A stretch of 9,644 nt of DNA from an uncultured Caulobacteraceae bacterium. GTDB lineage: Bacteria; Pseudomonadota; Alphaproteobacteria; Caulobacterales; Caulobacteraceae. A model generated the notes under the pieces. That model was not told where the DNA came from. It searched no databases and saw nothing but the letters and a program-made list of their open reading frames with translations. Position numbers and translations under genes: made by a program. Of this stretch, positions 1-9,644 are shown in pieces (the first letter of the stretch is position 1; each line of letters opens with the position of its first letter). The stretch is from positions 1 through 9,644 of the forward strand of contig CAMLKO010000029.1 of NCBI GenBank assembly GCA_946480495.1, given 5' to 3'.

Positions 1-279
1 GGATCGCCCCAGTATAGCTCAGCTTGTTTTATGTCGAACCAGTAGAGCCGATTTGCCGCAGGGTCCCAGAGAGGGCCTTCACCGAGCGTATTGCTGGCTT
101 TGAACGCGCACGAAACCTGTTCCGGCATGCGGAATCGCCCCTTGTATCGTCCCGAATAACGGGCCCGGAGCGCCGTTCTCAGATTGAGCGGGAGTGCGAC
201 AACTTTGCTGCGCGCGTTTCGGTTCCATTCATAGTCGATGCGCTTAACATAAGTTCCATAACGATTCGGGAGGGGTCCC
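1..279. other. Left-edge region without a convincing gene
   Basis: No credible coding region is seen here. An open frame runs through it on the plus strand from about base 24, but its codons lack the G/C-rich third positions of the real genes in the window and it goes on to overlap the 75-residue gene in another frame, so I treat it as chance. The base composition is visibly less GC-rich than in the neighbouring genes, which fits intergenic DNA. There is a GANTC site at 263-267 (GATTC) just before the ribosome binding site of the next gene and another at 132-136 (GAATC). No promoter can be assigned with confidence. Confidence 0.5.
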
Positions 280-507
280 GTGGCGCAGATCAGCTACTCC
301 GACGTGTACGACATCAACCACGATCGGGATTACGACGAGGATATCCAGGCCGGCGACATGGTTCGCACCGGCCCCAACCTCTACCCCCACTTCACGGTCA
401 TGGCCGTGGTCGGGGACAAGGTCTGGGTCCGGAACACCGAAACCGGCGCCGACGGCATCACGGGTCTGACCCGCTGCCGCAAGATCAACGGGGCGCCCCC
501 GGGCTGA
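280..507 (+). CDS. Small hypothetical protein, 75 aa
   Basis: A 75-residue protein of unknown function, starting at GTG. The start is supported by a purine-rich GGGAGG at 268-273, six bases upstream. The N-terminal third is rich in Asp and Tyr (residues 5-24). It is followed by a stretch with alternating hydrophobic residues (GDMVRTGPNLYPHFTV, then MAVVGDKVWVRN) that looks like a small beta-barrel of the KOW/SH3 kind, with a single Cys near the C-terminus (TRCRKI). There is no signal peptide or membrane segment. The arrangement recalls small YodC/DUF2158-like proteins, but that is only a resemblance in pattern. It stands alone, 112 bases before the glycosidase gene. Codon use matches the neighbours, which supports it being real. 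Confidence 0.7.
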   Translation: MAQISYSDVYDINHDRDYDEDIQAGDMVRTGPNLYPHFTVMAVVGDKVWVRNTETGADGITGLTRCRKINGAPPG

Positions 508-619
508 CCGCCCGGCCTCGCGGCCAAGCTTTCCTTGTGAACTAAGCTGCTCCGTTGTCGTTTAGCCGACGGACTGCAGAACGCGCCTGGCTGTCGGAGG
601 ACGCGCTATTTCCGCCTTC
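508..619 (+). promoter_or_regulatory. Spacer before the glycosidase operon
   Basis: A 112-base spacer expected to hold the promoter of the glycosidase/epimerase pair. It contains a short GC hairpin (GGCC, loop TCGC, GGCC at 514-525) right after the small gene, without a T-run, so at best a weak terminator. It also has a small inverted repeat GTCG-TTTAGC-CGAC at 557-570 that could be an operator half-site pair. No convincing -35/-10 pair is visible. The function is inferred from position only. Confidence 0.3.
596..600 (+). promoter_or_regulatory. Ribosome binding site GGAGG, ambiguous start
   Basis: A strong GGAGG lies 19 bases before the ATG at 620, which is too far for normal initiation. 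Seven bases after it, in frame with the glycosidase, is an ATT codon at 608, which would add four residues (ISAF) before the ATG. A frame stop at 563-565 bounds the possibilities. Either the ATG is used with poor spacing or a rare ATT start is used. Confidence 0.45.
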
Positions 620-1903
620 ATGTTCGCGACGGGGATTGAGAACAGTATCCCAACCATCAAGAACGGCTCAGTGCGCGTGGACCAGATGGAGTCCTGCGGC
701 CACTACCGTTACTGGCGCACCGACTTCGACCTGCTCGAGGACATGGGCATCCGTTTCCTCCGCTACGGCCCGCCGCTGCACACCACCTTCCTGGGCGTCG
801 GCAAGTACGACTGGGAGTTCGCCGACGTCACCTTCGCCGACCTGAAGCGCCGCGACGTGGTGCCCATCGTCGACCTCTGCCACTTCGGCGTGCCCGACTG
901 GCTCGGCGACTTCCAGAACCCCGACTTCCCCGACCTCTTCGCCGGCTATGCCAAGGACTTCGCCCTGCGCTTCCCGTGGGTGCAGCTCTACACGCCGGTC
1001 AACGAGATGTTCATCTGCGCGCTCTTCTCGGCCAAGTACGGCTGGTGGAACGAGCAGGGGACGACCGACAACACCTTCGTGCGCGCGCTCAACAACCTGG
1101 TGAAGGCCAATGTGCTGGCCATGCGCAGCATCCTGGAGGTCCGCCCCGACGCCATCTTCATCCAGAGCGAGTCGTCGGAGTACTTCCACGCCGAGAACCC
1201 CCAGGCGATCAAGCCCGCCGAGATCATGAACTCGATGCGGTTCCTGTCGCTGGACCTGAACTACGGCCATCGGGTGGACTCGGAGATGTACGAGTACCTG
1301 ATGGATTCCGGCATGACGAAGGAGGAGTACCACTTCTTCCTCGGCAACAGCCTTCGCCACCACTGCATCCTGGGCAACGACTACTACTGGACCAACGAGC
1401 ACCGCGTGGCGGCCGACGGCCACACCCGCGCCGCCGGCGAGATCTTCGGCTACAGCGAGATCACCCGGCAGTACTACGACCGCTACCGCCTGCCGGTGAT
1501 GCACACCGAAACCAACATCGTCGAAGGCCCCAACGGCGACGAGGCGGTGAACTGGCTCTGGAAGGAATGGGCCAACGTCCTGCGGGTGCGCAACGCCGGC
1601 GTCCCGACCGTGGGCTTCACCTGGTATTCGCTGACCGACCAGACCGACTGGGACACCGCCCTGCGCGAGAAGAACAACCGCGTCCACCCCGTCGGCCTCT
1701 ATGACCTGAACCGCGAAATCCGCGCGGTGGGCCGCTCCTACAAGCAGCTGATCCGCGACTGGCGCGACGTGCTGCCGACCCAGAGCATCTGCCTCAATGT
1801 GCCGGTGGTGCGGCCCTCCGAGTACCGCGACCCGATGGCCGAGCGGCAGATGGAGGATGCGCGCCACCTCATCCGCACCGAACTGGAAACGACCGGCCTC
1901 TGA
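620..1903 (+). CDS. Divergent GH1-type glycoside hydrolase (beta-glycosidase fold)
   Basis: A 427-residue protein with the GH1 (clan GH-A, TIM barrel) landmarks in order: LCHFGVPDWL at 86-95, matching the usual LxHWDxPxxL; YTPVNEM at 124-130, matching TxNEP, with Glu129 as probable acid/base; HTETN at 295-299, matching (I/V)TENG, with Glu297 as probable nucleophile; and FTWYSLTDQTDW at 333-344, matching the family WSLxDNFEW. The C-terminal part (GLYDLNREIRAVGRSYKQL) also follows GH1. GH1 enzymes hydrolyse beta-glycosides with retention. Both catalytic glutamates are present but the flanking residues differ: Pro after NE is Met, and Gly after TEN is replaced. Substrate is therefore uncertain, and the protein is slightly shorter than typical GH1 enzymes (about 450-480). 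No signal peptide is seen, so it is probably cytoplasmic. It is probably co-transcribed with the aldose epimerase 30 bases downstream. The start may be four codons further upstream (see the ribosome binding site entry). Confidence 0.85.
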   Translation: MFATGIENSIPTIKNGSVRVDQMESCGHYRYWRTDFDLLEDMGIRFLRYGPPLHTTFLGVGKYDWEFADVTFADLKRRDVVPIVDLCHFGVPDWLGDFQNPDFPDLFAGYAKDFALRFPWVQLYTPVNEMFICALFSAKYGWWNEQGTTDNTFVRALNNLVKANVLAMRSILEVRPDAIFIQSESSEYFHAENPQAIKPAEIMNSMRFLSLDLNYGHRVDSEMYEYLMDSGMTKEEYHFFLGNSLRHHCILGNDYYWTNEHRVAADGHTRAAGEIFGYSEITRQYYDRYRLPVMHTETNIVEGPNGDEAVNWLWKEWANVLRVRNAGVPTVGFTWYSLTDQTDWDTALREKNNRVHPVGLYDLNREIRAVGRSYKQLIRDWRDVLPTQSICLNVPVVRPSEYRDPMAERQMEDARHLIRTELETTGL

Positions 1904-1933
1904 TCCTACCGGCTGTCCGCGCGTTCAGCGGCC

Positions 1934-2980
1934 ATGGGGCAGGACCAGCTACCCGAAATCGGCGGCGCGCCCGTCGTGCGGCTTACCGCACCGGGCGAGG
2001 GCGATGGCCCGCGCTTTGTCGAGGCCTGGGTCGCGCCCGGCCGCGGCATGCTGCTCCTGCAGGCCCGCGTTCGGCTGCCGCGGCGGGGGGAGATCGATCT
2101 CCTCAGTTGTCCGCCACTTGATAAGGTGGCGGCCTCCATGGGCGGCCCCGACGATTTCGCCGGCAACGTCTCCTTCAGCCTGGGCGGCGCGATCCTGCTG
2201 CCCTACGCCAACCGCATCCGGGGCAAACCGGTCGACGGACGCAGGATCGAGACGCAGGTTCTGGGCAAGACCGTCCGCCTGCCGATGAACTGGGGCGGCA
2301 AGGCCCCGGGCGCCGAGCAGTACGCGATGCACGGCCTGATGCTGGACACGCCGTTCGAGGTGACCGCTCGGGACGACGCCAGCGTATCGGGCCTTCTCCA
2401 CGCCGGGAACTTCGGCGGCTGCTGGCTCTCCTCGACGGACGTGCGCGTGGACTACCGCCTCACGCCCGCCGCGCTTGAACTCACCGTCGAGGCGACGAAT
2501 GCGGGGGCCGAAGACCTTCCCATCGGCATCGGCTGGCACCCCTGGTTCGAGCTCCCCAGCGGCGACCGAGCCCAGGCTCAACTGCACGTTCCCGCCCGCG
2601 CCCGAACCGCGGTGAACAACTACGACGAGGTGCTGCCGACCGGAGAGATCATACCGCTGGCCGGGACGCCCTATGACTTCTCGCGGGCGACACCCCTGGA
2701 CGGCCTCTATCTCGACGACTGCTTCGTCGACCTGACCGGCAGCTCCGCCGAAGTGATCGACCCAGCGGGCGGCCTTGGCCTGCGGATCGGCGGCGCGCCC
2801 CCGGTCAGCGCGTTCCAGGTCTACGCCCCGCCGGACCTTCCCGTCGTCGTGGTCGAACCCCAGTTCAATCTCGCCGATCCGTTCGGGCCGGAATGGAAGG
2901 GCAGGGACACGGGAATGGCCGCCCTGAAGCCCGGCGAGAGGACCGCCTACCGCGCCCGGCTGGAGCTTTTTGCGCCCTAG
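1934..2980 (+). CDS. Aldose 1-epimerase (mutarotase) family protein
   Basis: A 348-residue galactose-mutarotase-like protein. Family landmarks appear in the right order: PYANRI at 90-95 (Asn93, Arg94 for substrate binding), MHG at 132-134 (His133), GWHPWF at 200-205 (His202, the usual catalytic acid), LDDCF at 260-264 (Asp for sugar binding), and VVVEPQFNLADPF at 305-317 with Glu308 as the probable catalytic base. The family interconverts alpha and beta anomers of free hexoses; length is normal. There is no signal peptide, so a cytoplasmic site is likely. It follows the GH1-type gene by 30 bases on the same strand, suggesting one transcript in which sugar released by the hydrolase is equilibrated here. 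The ATG at 1934 has no clear ribosome binding site, which fits translation linked to the upstream gene. The exact sugar cannot be read from sequence. Confidence 0.88.
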   Translation: MGQDQLPEIGGAPVVRLTAPGEGDGPRFVEAWVAPGRGMLLLQARVRLPRRGEIDLLSCPPLDKVAASMGGPDDFAGNVSFSLGGAILLPYANRIRGKPVDGRRIETQVLGKTVRLPMNWGGKAPGAEQYAMHGLMLDTPFEVTARDDASVSGLLHAGNFGGCWLSSTDVRVDYRLTPAALELTVEATNAGAEDLPIGIGWHPWFELPSGDRAQAQLHVPARARTAVNNYDEVLPTGEIIPLAGTPYDFSRATPLDGLYLDDCFVDLTGSSAEVIDPAGGLGLRIGGAPPVSAFQVYAPPDLPVVVVEPQFNLADPFGPEWKGRDTGMAALKPGERTAYRARLELFAP

Positions 2981-3023
2981 CCCCGGCCGGTGGTGAGGTG
3001 GGCGCCGATTTGAGCGACGTCAC

Positions 3024-3049
3024 GGAACAGGCTGCGTCGGGGAGACATT
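3024..3049 (+). promoter_or_regulatory. Possible EcfG/SigT-type general-stress promoter
   Basis: GGAAC at 3024-3028 is followed after 17 bases by CATT at 3046-3049. The alphaproteobacterial general stress sigma factor (EcfG, SigT in Caulobacter) recognises GGAAC with a 16-17 base spacer and CGTT, so there is one mismatch in the -10. Position is good: transcription would start near 3056, giving a leader of about 20 bases that includes the ribosome binding site of the acidic protein. Found by eye only. Confidence 0.4.
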
Positions 3050-3076
3050 CTCTTCTCAAGCTGAAGGAGAACGGCC

Positions 3077-3580
3077 ATGTCCACGGATGTTGACGGCGAC
3101 CGGGACGACCAGGATCAGTCCGAGGTCTTCGACGAGGATAACCAGAATCTGGACGGCGCCGGCAGCGGCGAGAACGACATGCGCACGCTCGAGGAATTGC
3201 CGGATGTCCTCGACGTCACCTCGGCCGTGGGCGACGACGATGATGACGACGCGCTGATCGCCGAGGAGCTCGACGACGATGAGATCATCGCGCTCGGGGA
3301 GGACGAGGACCTCGCCGACTTCGAGGACGACGACCTGGCCGACCGCATGCCGGAAGCGCTGCTTGAGGACGCTGACTCCGACTTGTCGCCGGGCGATTCC
3401 GACGAGGTCGAGCTCGTCTACGGCGGCGATCTCGACGAGGCCTCCGTCCGGGAGGGCAGGCGAACGGCCGCGATGGAGGCCCGCACCCTCTCCGACGACG
3501 ACCTGGAGGACCTCGGCTATCCCGGCGACGACGAGCCCGCGCAAGACAGTTCGCTGGCCGAGACCCAGCGAAAGCGGTGA
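3077..3580 (+). CDS. Highly acidic hypothetical protein, 167 aa
   Basis: A 167-residue protein of unknown function. By hand count it has about 42 Asp and 21 Glu (about 38% acidic) against roughly 10 Arg/Lys, giving a strongly negative charge, and it has no Cys or Trp. Acid runs include six Asp in a row near residue 53 and DEDLADFEDDDLADR around 76-90. A less acidic C-terminal segment (VREGRRTAAMEARTLSDDD, then LEDLGYPGDDEP) looks like the more conserved part. There is no signal peptide or membrane segment; most of it is probably disordered. The ATG start is well supported by AAGGAG at 3064-3069, seven bases upstream. It is preceded by a possible general-stress promoter and probably forms its own transcription unit. 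Possible roles such as a metal-binding or nucleic-acid-mimic protein are guesses. Confidence 0.8.
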   Translation: MSTDVDGDRDDQDQSEVFDEDNQNLDGAGSGENDMRTLEELPDVLDVTSAVGDDDDDDALIAEELDDDEIIALGEDEDLADFEDDDLADRMPEALLEDADSDLSPGDSDEVELVYGGDLDEASVREGRRTAAMEARTLSDDDLEDLGYPGDDEPAQDSSLAETQRKR

Positions 3581-3798
3581 GGTGATTCGAGGGATATATG
3601 CGTTATCGATTCGAGCCGTGGGTTGTTCCGGCGACGCACGCCAACCTTAAGGCAGTTACCTTAGGTAGCATTGGGCTGCTTTAACCGTTTCGGGTAACAT
3701 TGTGGGGCACGGAAATCGCCGTTCTCTCGACGGCGCCGTTCTACAGTGGTACGCCCGATGTTGAGAAACTTACGTTTTTTCCAAAAGGGGCGTCTCTT
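3581..3798 (+). promoter_or_regulatory. Repeat-rich spacer upstream of the XRE regulator
   Basis: A 218-base spacer with less GC than the genes around it. It holds two copies of GATTCGAG at 3584-3591 and 3608-3615, each containing a GANTC site; CCTTAAGG (3645-3652, a perfect palindrome) followed by ACCTTAGGT (3658-3666); GTTACC at 3655-3660 with its inverse GGTAAC at 3693-3698; a direct repeat GCCGTTCT at 3718-3725 and 3735-3742; and a perfect 10-base palindrome ACGGCGCCGT at 3730-3739. Some of these may be operators, perhaps for the XRE protein itself, but no promoter could be assigned firmly and no terminator for the upstream gene is evident. Confidence 0.4.
3785..3790 (+). promoter_or_regulatory. 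Ribosome binding site AAGGGG fixing the XRE start
   Basis: AAGGGG lies eight bases before the ATG at 3799. This supports that start rather than a GTG/TTG-type start near 3700, whose extra 33 residues include a low-complexity, non-conserved-looking stretch read through the repeat-rich spacer. Confidence 0.6.
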
Positions 3799-4200
3799 AT
3801 GGCTAAGCCTGGACCTGGGCCGCTGGACCTGAATGTCGGCGCCCGAATCCGTCTGCGCCGCAAGGCTCTCGGCATCACTCAGAGCGAGCTGGCGCAAGCC
3901 CTCAGCCTGACCTTCCAGCAGGTGCAGAAGTACGAGCGCGGCGTTAACCGCGTCTCGGCCTCGGTGCTGGTCAAGATCGCCCAGCGGCTCGACTGCCCGG
4001 TTTCCTACCTCCTGGGCGAGGAAGGCGGCGGCGCGCACGAACAGATCGCGCCATCCGTGATGGTCACGCCGGGCGCTGTCGAGCTGCTGGAAATCTACGC
4101 CAAGATCCCCGATCGCCGGGCCCGCGCGGCCCTGCTGTCGGTCGCCAAGGCGCTGGCCTGCGAAACCGCGGCGGCCGCCGACGAGGAAGTCGCCGCCTAG
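3799..4200 (+). CDS. XRE-family helix-turn-helix transcriptional regulator
   Basis: A 133-residue DNA-binding protein. The HTH_3/XRE (Cro/C1-type) domain spans about residues 12-73: VGARIRLRRKALGITQSELA, then LTFQQVQKYERG (38-48, the recognition helix region), then NRVSASVLVKIAQRLDCPVSYLL. This exact style is very common among small regulators in Caulobacterales and other alphaproteobacteria. The C-terminal region (about 85-120) is predicted helical (PGAVELLEIYAKIPDRRARAALLSVAKAL) and probably mediates dimerisation. There is no metal site or peptidase domain. I chose the ATG at 3799 because of the well-placed AAGGGG; a longer form from about 3700 is open but unlikely. The upstream spacer contains palindromes that could be its operator. 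Its stop codon overlaps that of the convergent kinase gene. Target genes are unknown. Confidence 0.88.
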   Translation: MAKPGPGPLDLNVGARIRLRRKALGITQSELAQALSLTFQQVQKYERGVNRVSASVLVKIAQRLDCPVSYLLGEEGGGAHEQIAPSVMVTPGAVELLEIYAKIPDRRARAALLSVAKALACETAAAADEEVAA

Positions 4201-6263
4201 GACGCCGCCGCGGCGCTGACCGCCTGGCGCTTGCGCCGCTTCGACCGCTTGGGCCGGTCGAGCATTTCGCGAATCCGGGCCGCGAGCGCGGCGGCTTCGT
4301 AGGGTTTGTCGATCAGCGGAAACTCGTGCTCCGCCAGCCCCGCGCCATCGCCCACGAACCCCGACGTCAGCAGGATCTGCATCTCCGGCCGTATGGCCTG
4401 CGCCTGGCGCGCCAGGCTGACGCCGCTCGCGCCGCCGGGCATCACGATATCGGAGAACAGCAGGTCGACCGGCTCCTCGCTCTCCAGCACCCGCATCGCT
4501 TCGGCGGCGTTGGTGGCGGTGGTGACCTGGTAGCCGAGGCTTCCCAGCATCTCGACGGCGAGCGCCAGCACCGCGGGGTCGTCCTCGACCGCCAGCAGCC
4601 GCTCGGTTCCGCCGACCGTTTCCGGCGGCACAGCCGCGATCTGGCGCTCCGGCGCGGGTTCGGCTGAGGCCGGCAGCAGCAGGCGCACGGTGGCGCCCGC
4701 GCCCGGCGTGCTGTCGATCTCGACGTGGCCCTCCGACTGGCGCACGAAGCCGTAGACCTGCGACAGGCCAAGGCCCGAGCCCTTGCCGACATCCTTGGTG
4801 GTGAAGAAGGGCTCGAACACCCGGTCGCGCACCTCCGCCGTCATGCCCACGCCGTCGTCGCGAACCTCGATGGACACCTGCGACCCCTTGAGGTTCGTCG
4901 CGATCGTCAGGGTGCCGCCGTCGGGCATGGCGTCGCGGGCGTTGACCGCCAGATTGAGGAGCGCGGTCTCCAGCTGCGTCGGATCGACATTGGCGCAGAT
5001 CGATTTCTTCGAAAGCGAAAGCTTGAGGGTGACCGCCTCGCCGACGGCCTGGCGCATCAAGGGCGCGAAGCCGTCCACCAGCTGGTTCACGTCCAGCGTC
5101 ACCGGGCTGAGGTGCTGGCGGCGGGAGAAGGCGAGCAGCTGGCGGGTCAGGTCCCGGCCGCGCTCGGCCGCCTGGCGCATGGCGTCGATCCGCCGCTCGC
5201 GCTGGGCGGGGTCCTCCGACTTGCGGGCCATCATGTCGATGTTGCCCAGCACCACGGTCAGCAGGTTGTTGAAATCGTGCGCCACGCCGCCGGTGAGCTG
5301 GCCCACGGCCTCCATCTTGCGCGCCTGCGTCAGCTGTTCCTCCAGCATCCGCCGGTCGGTGGAATCGAGGATCACCCCGAACACCTCCTTGCGGTCGCTG
5401 TCCTCGCTCTGCGCCAGCACGCCCTGGTCGAAGAGGTAGCGGTACTGCCCGTCGGCGCAGAGCCAGCGGAATTCGCAGGAGTAGTAACCCGTCTCCAGCG
5501 CCCCGCTGACCGACTCCACCACCTTGCGCAGATCCTCGGGGTGGATGCGCGACGAGCCGAAGTCCGGCCGGCTCATGATCTCTTCGGGCGAGAAGCCGGT
5601 GATGGCCTTGACGCCTTCGCTGATGAACACCGGCTCGAACGGCGGCTCGGCGATGCGCGCGTGGAAGGTGACGGGCAGGGAGCGCATGATGTGCTCCTGC
5701 CGTTCGCGTGAGCGCTGCAGGGCGGCCTCGGCCTTGGCCTTTTCGGCCTGGACGCGGCGGTTCTCCTCCAGCAGCCACTGGCTGTGCGCCATCTGGCGCT
5801 TCACCTCCTCGGTCTTCATGTACAGGTCGACCAGCACCGAGACCTTGGAGCGCAGGATGAAGGGGTCGACCGGCTTGAAGACCATGTCGACGGCGCCGGC
5901 CGAGTAGGCCTGGAAGATGTGCGCCTCGTCGCGGAAGATGGCGGTCAGGAAGACGATCGGCGTGCTGCGGGTGCGTTTGCGGGCGCGGATCAGCTGGGCC
6001 GTCTCGTAGCCGTCCATCCCCGGCATGTGCAGGTCCAGCAGGATGACGGCGAAGTCGTGGACCAGCAGCTGCTTGAGCGCCTCCTCGCCCGACCGCGCCA
6101 CCACCAGCTCATGGCCCAGGTCCTCCAGCGCCTGGACCGCGGCGAAGGCGTTCCGCTCGTCGTCGTCGACGATGAGGATCTTGGCGATGATCGGGGCCGT
6201 GAGGTCGGGCGGGGTGGTAAGCCCCGCCCGTGTTCGCAGGCCCGATGAGGGGTAAGCGCTCAC
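4197..6263 (-). CDS. Hybrid histidine kinase, REC-PAS-HisKA-HATPase-REC
   Basis: A 688-residue soluble hybrid sensor kinase with no membrane segment. Domains in order: N-terminal receiver (about 27-148; acidic pocket Asp33-35, phospho-acceptor Asp77, Thr107, Lys130); a charged coiled coil (150-190); a PAS domain (about 192-305, including ITGFSPEEIMSRPDF and an FRWLCADGQYRY core); HisKA with GGVAHDFNNLL, phospho-His329; HATPase_c with N-box NARDAMP (Asn441), G1 DDGVGM (469-474) and GSGLGLS (495-501); and a C-terminal receiver (about 555-668; Asp605, Thr633, Lys653), ending in a basic tail (KRSKRRKR). Kinase and both receivers look active. The start is GTG, one base after the stop of the upstream kinase gene, with no strong ribosome binding site, so translation is probably coupled. 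The input is presumably cytoplasmic or comes by phosphotransfer to the N-terminal receiver. No output domain is present. Confidence 0.92.
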   Translation of the reverse strand: MSAYPSSGLRTRAGLTTPPDLTAPIIAKILIVDDDERNAFAAVQALEDLGHELVVARSGEEALKQLLVHDFAVILLDLHMPGMDGYETAQLIRARKRTRSTPIVFLTAIFRDEAHIFQAYSAGAVDMVFKPVDPFILRSKVSVLVDLYMKTEEVKRQMAHSQWLLEENRRVQAEKAKAEAALQRSRERQEHIMRSLPVTFHARIAEPPFEPVFISEGVKAITGFSPEEIMSRPDFGSSRIHPEDLRKVVESVSGALETGYYSCEFRWLCADGQYRYLFDQGVLAQSEDSDRKEVFGVILDSTDRRMLEEQLTQARKMEAVGQLTGGVAHDFNNLLTVVLGNIDMMARKSEDPAQRERRIDAMRQAAERGRDLTRQLLAFSRRQHLSPVTLDVNQLVDGFAPLMRQAVGEAVTLKLSLSKKSICANVDPTQLETALLNLAVNARDAMPDGGTLTIATNLKGSQVSIEVRDDGVGMTAEVRDRVFEPFFTTKDVGKGSGLGLSQVYGFVRQSEGHVEIDSTPGAGATVRLLLPASAEPAPERQIAAVPPETVGGTERLLAVEDDPAVLALAVEMLGSLGYQVTTATNAAEAMRVLESEEPVDLLFSDIVMPGGASGVSLARQAQAIRPEMQILLTSGFVGDGAGLAEHEFPLIDKPYEAAALAARIREMLDRPKRSKRRKRQAVSAAAAS

Positions 6264-6264
6264 T

Positions 6265-9644
<3,380 letters not shown>

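Noticed and set aside
1..60. tRNA-like stretch with TAGCTCAG near the left edge
   Set aside because: It resembles a D-arm start, but no acceptor stem pairing, anticodon arm or T-loop of proper spacing follows.
514..525. Rho-independent terminator after the small gene
   Set aside because: The stem is only four base pairs and no T-run follows.
24..545. Open frame of 173 codons over the left edge and the small gene
   Set aside because: It lacks GC-rich third positions before 280, overlaps the better-supported 75-residue gene in another frame, and its C-terminal half is Arg/Pro/Gly-rich frame-shadow sequence.
668..1867. Long minus-strand frame opposite the glycosidase
   Set aside because: It is a shadow caused by high third-position GC: rich in His, Val, Ala with no domain; the plus strand carries clear GH1 motifs.
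3700..3798. 33-residue N-terminal extension of the XRE regulator
   Set aside because: It reads through the repeat-rich spacer, has no ribosome binding site as good as the one before 3799, and does not look like part of the HTH family N-terminus.

Overview
The window is GC-rich bacterial chromosome, gene-dense and with strong third-position GC bias. Protein style points to an alphaproteobacterium, most likely Caulobacteraceae or a near relative. The evidence is an XRE regulator of the VGARIRLRRKALGITQ type common in that group, a promoter resembling the alphaproteobacterial general-stress (EcfG/SigT) class, and several GANTC sites in intergenic DNA. This assignment is inference; there is no rRNA or other marker gene. 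I see no tRNA, CRISPR array, insertion sequence or phage gene.

Left part, plus strand (1-2980): about 280 bases with no convincing gene, then a small 75-residue protein of unknown function. Next comes a likely two-gene carbohydrate operon: a divergent GH1-type glycosidase (620-1903) and, 30 bases later, an aldose 1-epimerase (1934-2980). The glycosidase would release a sugar and the epimerase would interconvert its anomers. Neither has a visible signal peptide, so both probably act in the cytoplasm. No transporter or dedicated regulator is present, so the substrate is unknown.

Middle part, plus strand (2981-4200): a 167-residue protein that is about 38% Asp/Glu, preceded by a possible EcfG-type promoter, then a 218-base spacer full of short repeats and palindromes, then a 133-residue XRE DNA-binding regulator. 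The regulator converges on the following gene and the two stop codons share the bases CTAG, so there is no room for a terminator.

Right part, minus strand (4197-9644): a two-gene signalling operon read from right to left. Upstream is a very large hybrid histidine kinase, cut by the right edge of the window. It has tandem 92-residue HAMP units, GAF, a long coiled coil, HisKA, HATPase, a receiver, a degenerate receiver and a final receiver, an architecture resembling fungal Nik1/Os-1 group III kinases. One base after its stop comes a soluble REC-PAS-HisKA-HATPase-REC kinase. Together they carry two phosphorylatable histidines and four intact receiver aspartates but no Hpt or DNA-binding output, so they probably feed a phosphorelay whose output lies elsewhere. 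The most notable points are the poly-HAMP kinase with its internal pseudo-receiver, the translationally coupled kinase pair, and the GH1-like enzyme with altered catalytic-site motifs. I found no clearly new multi-gene system.
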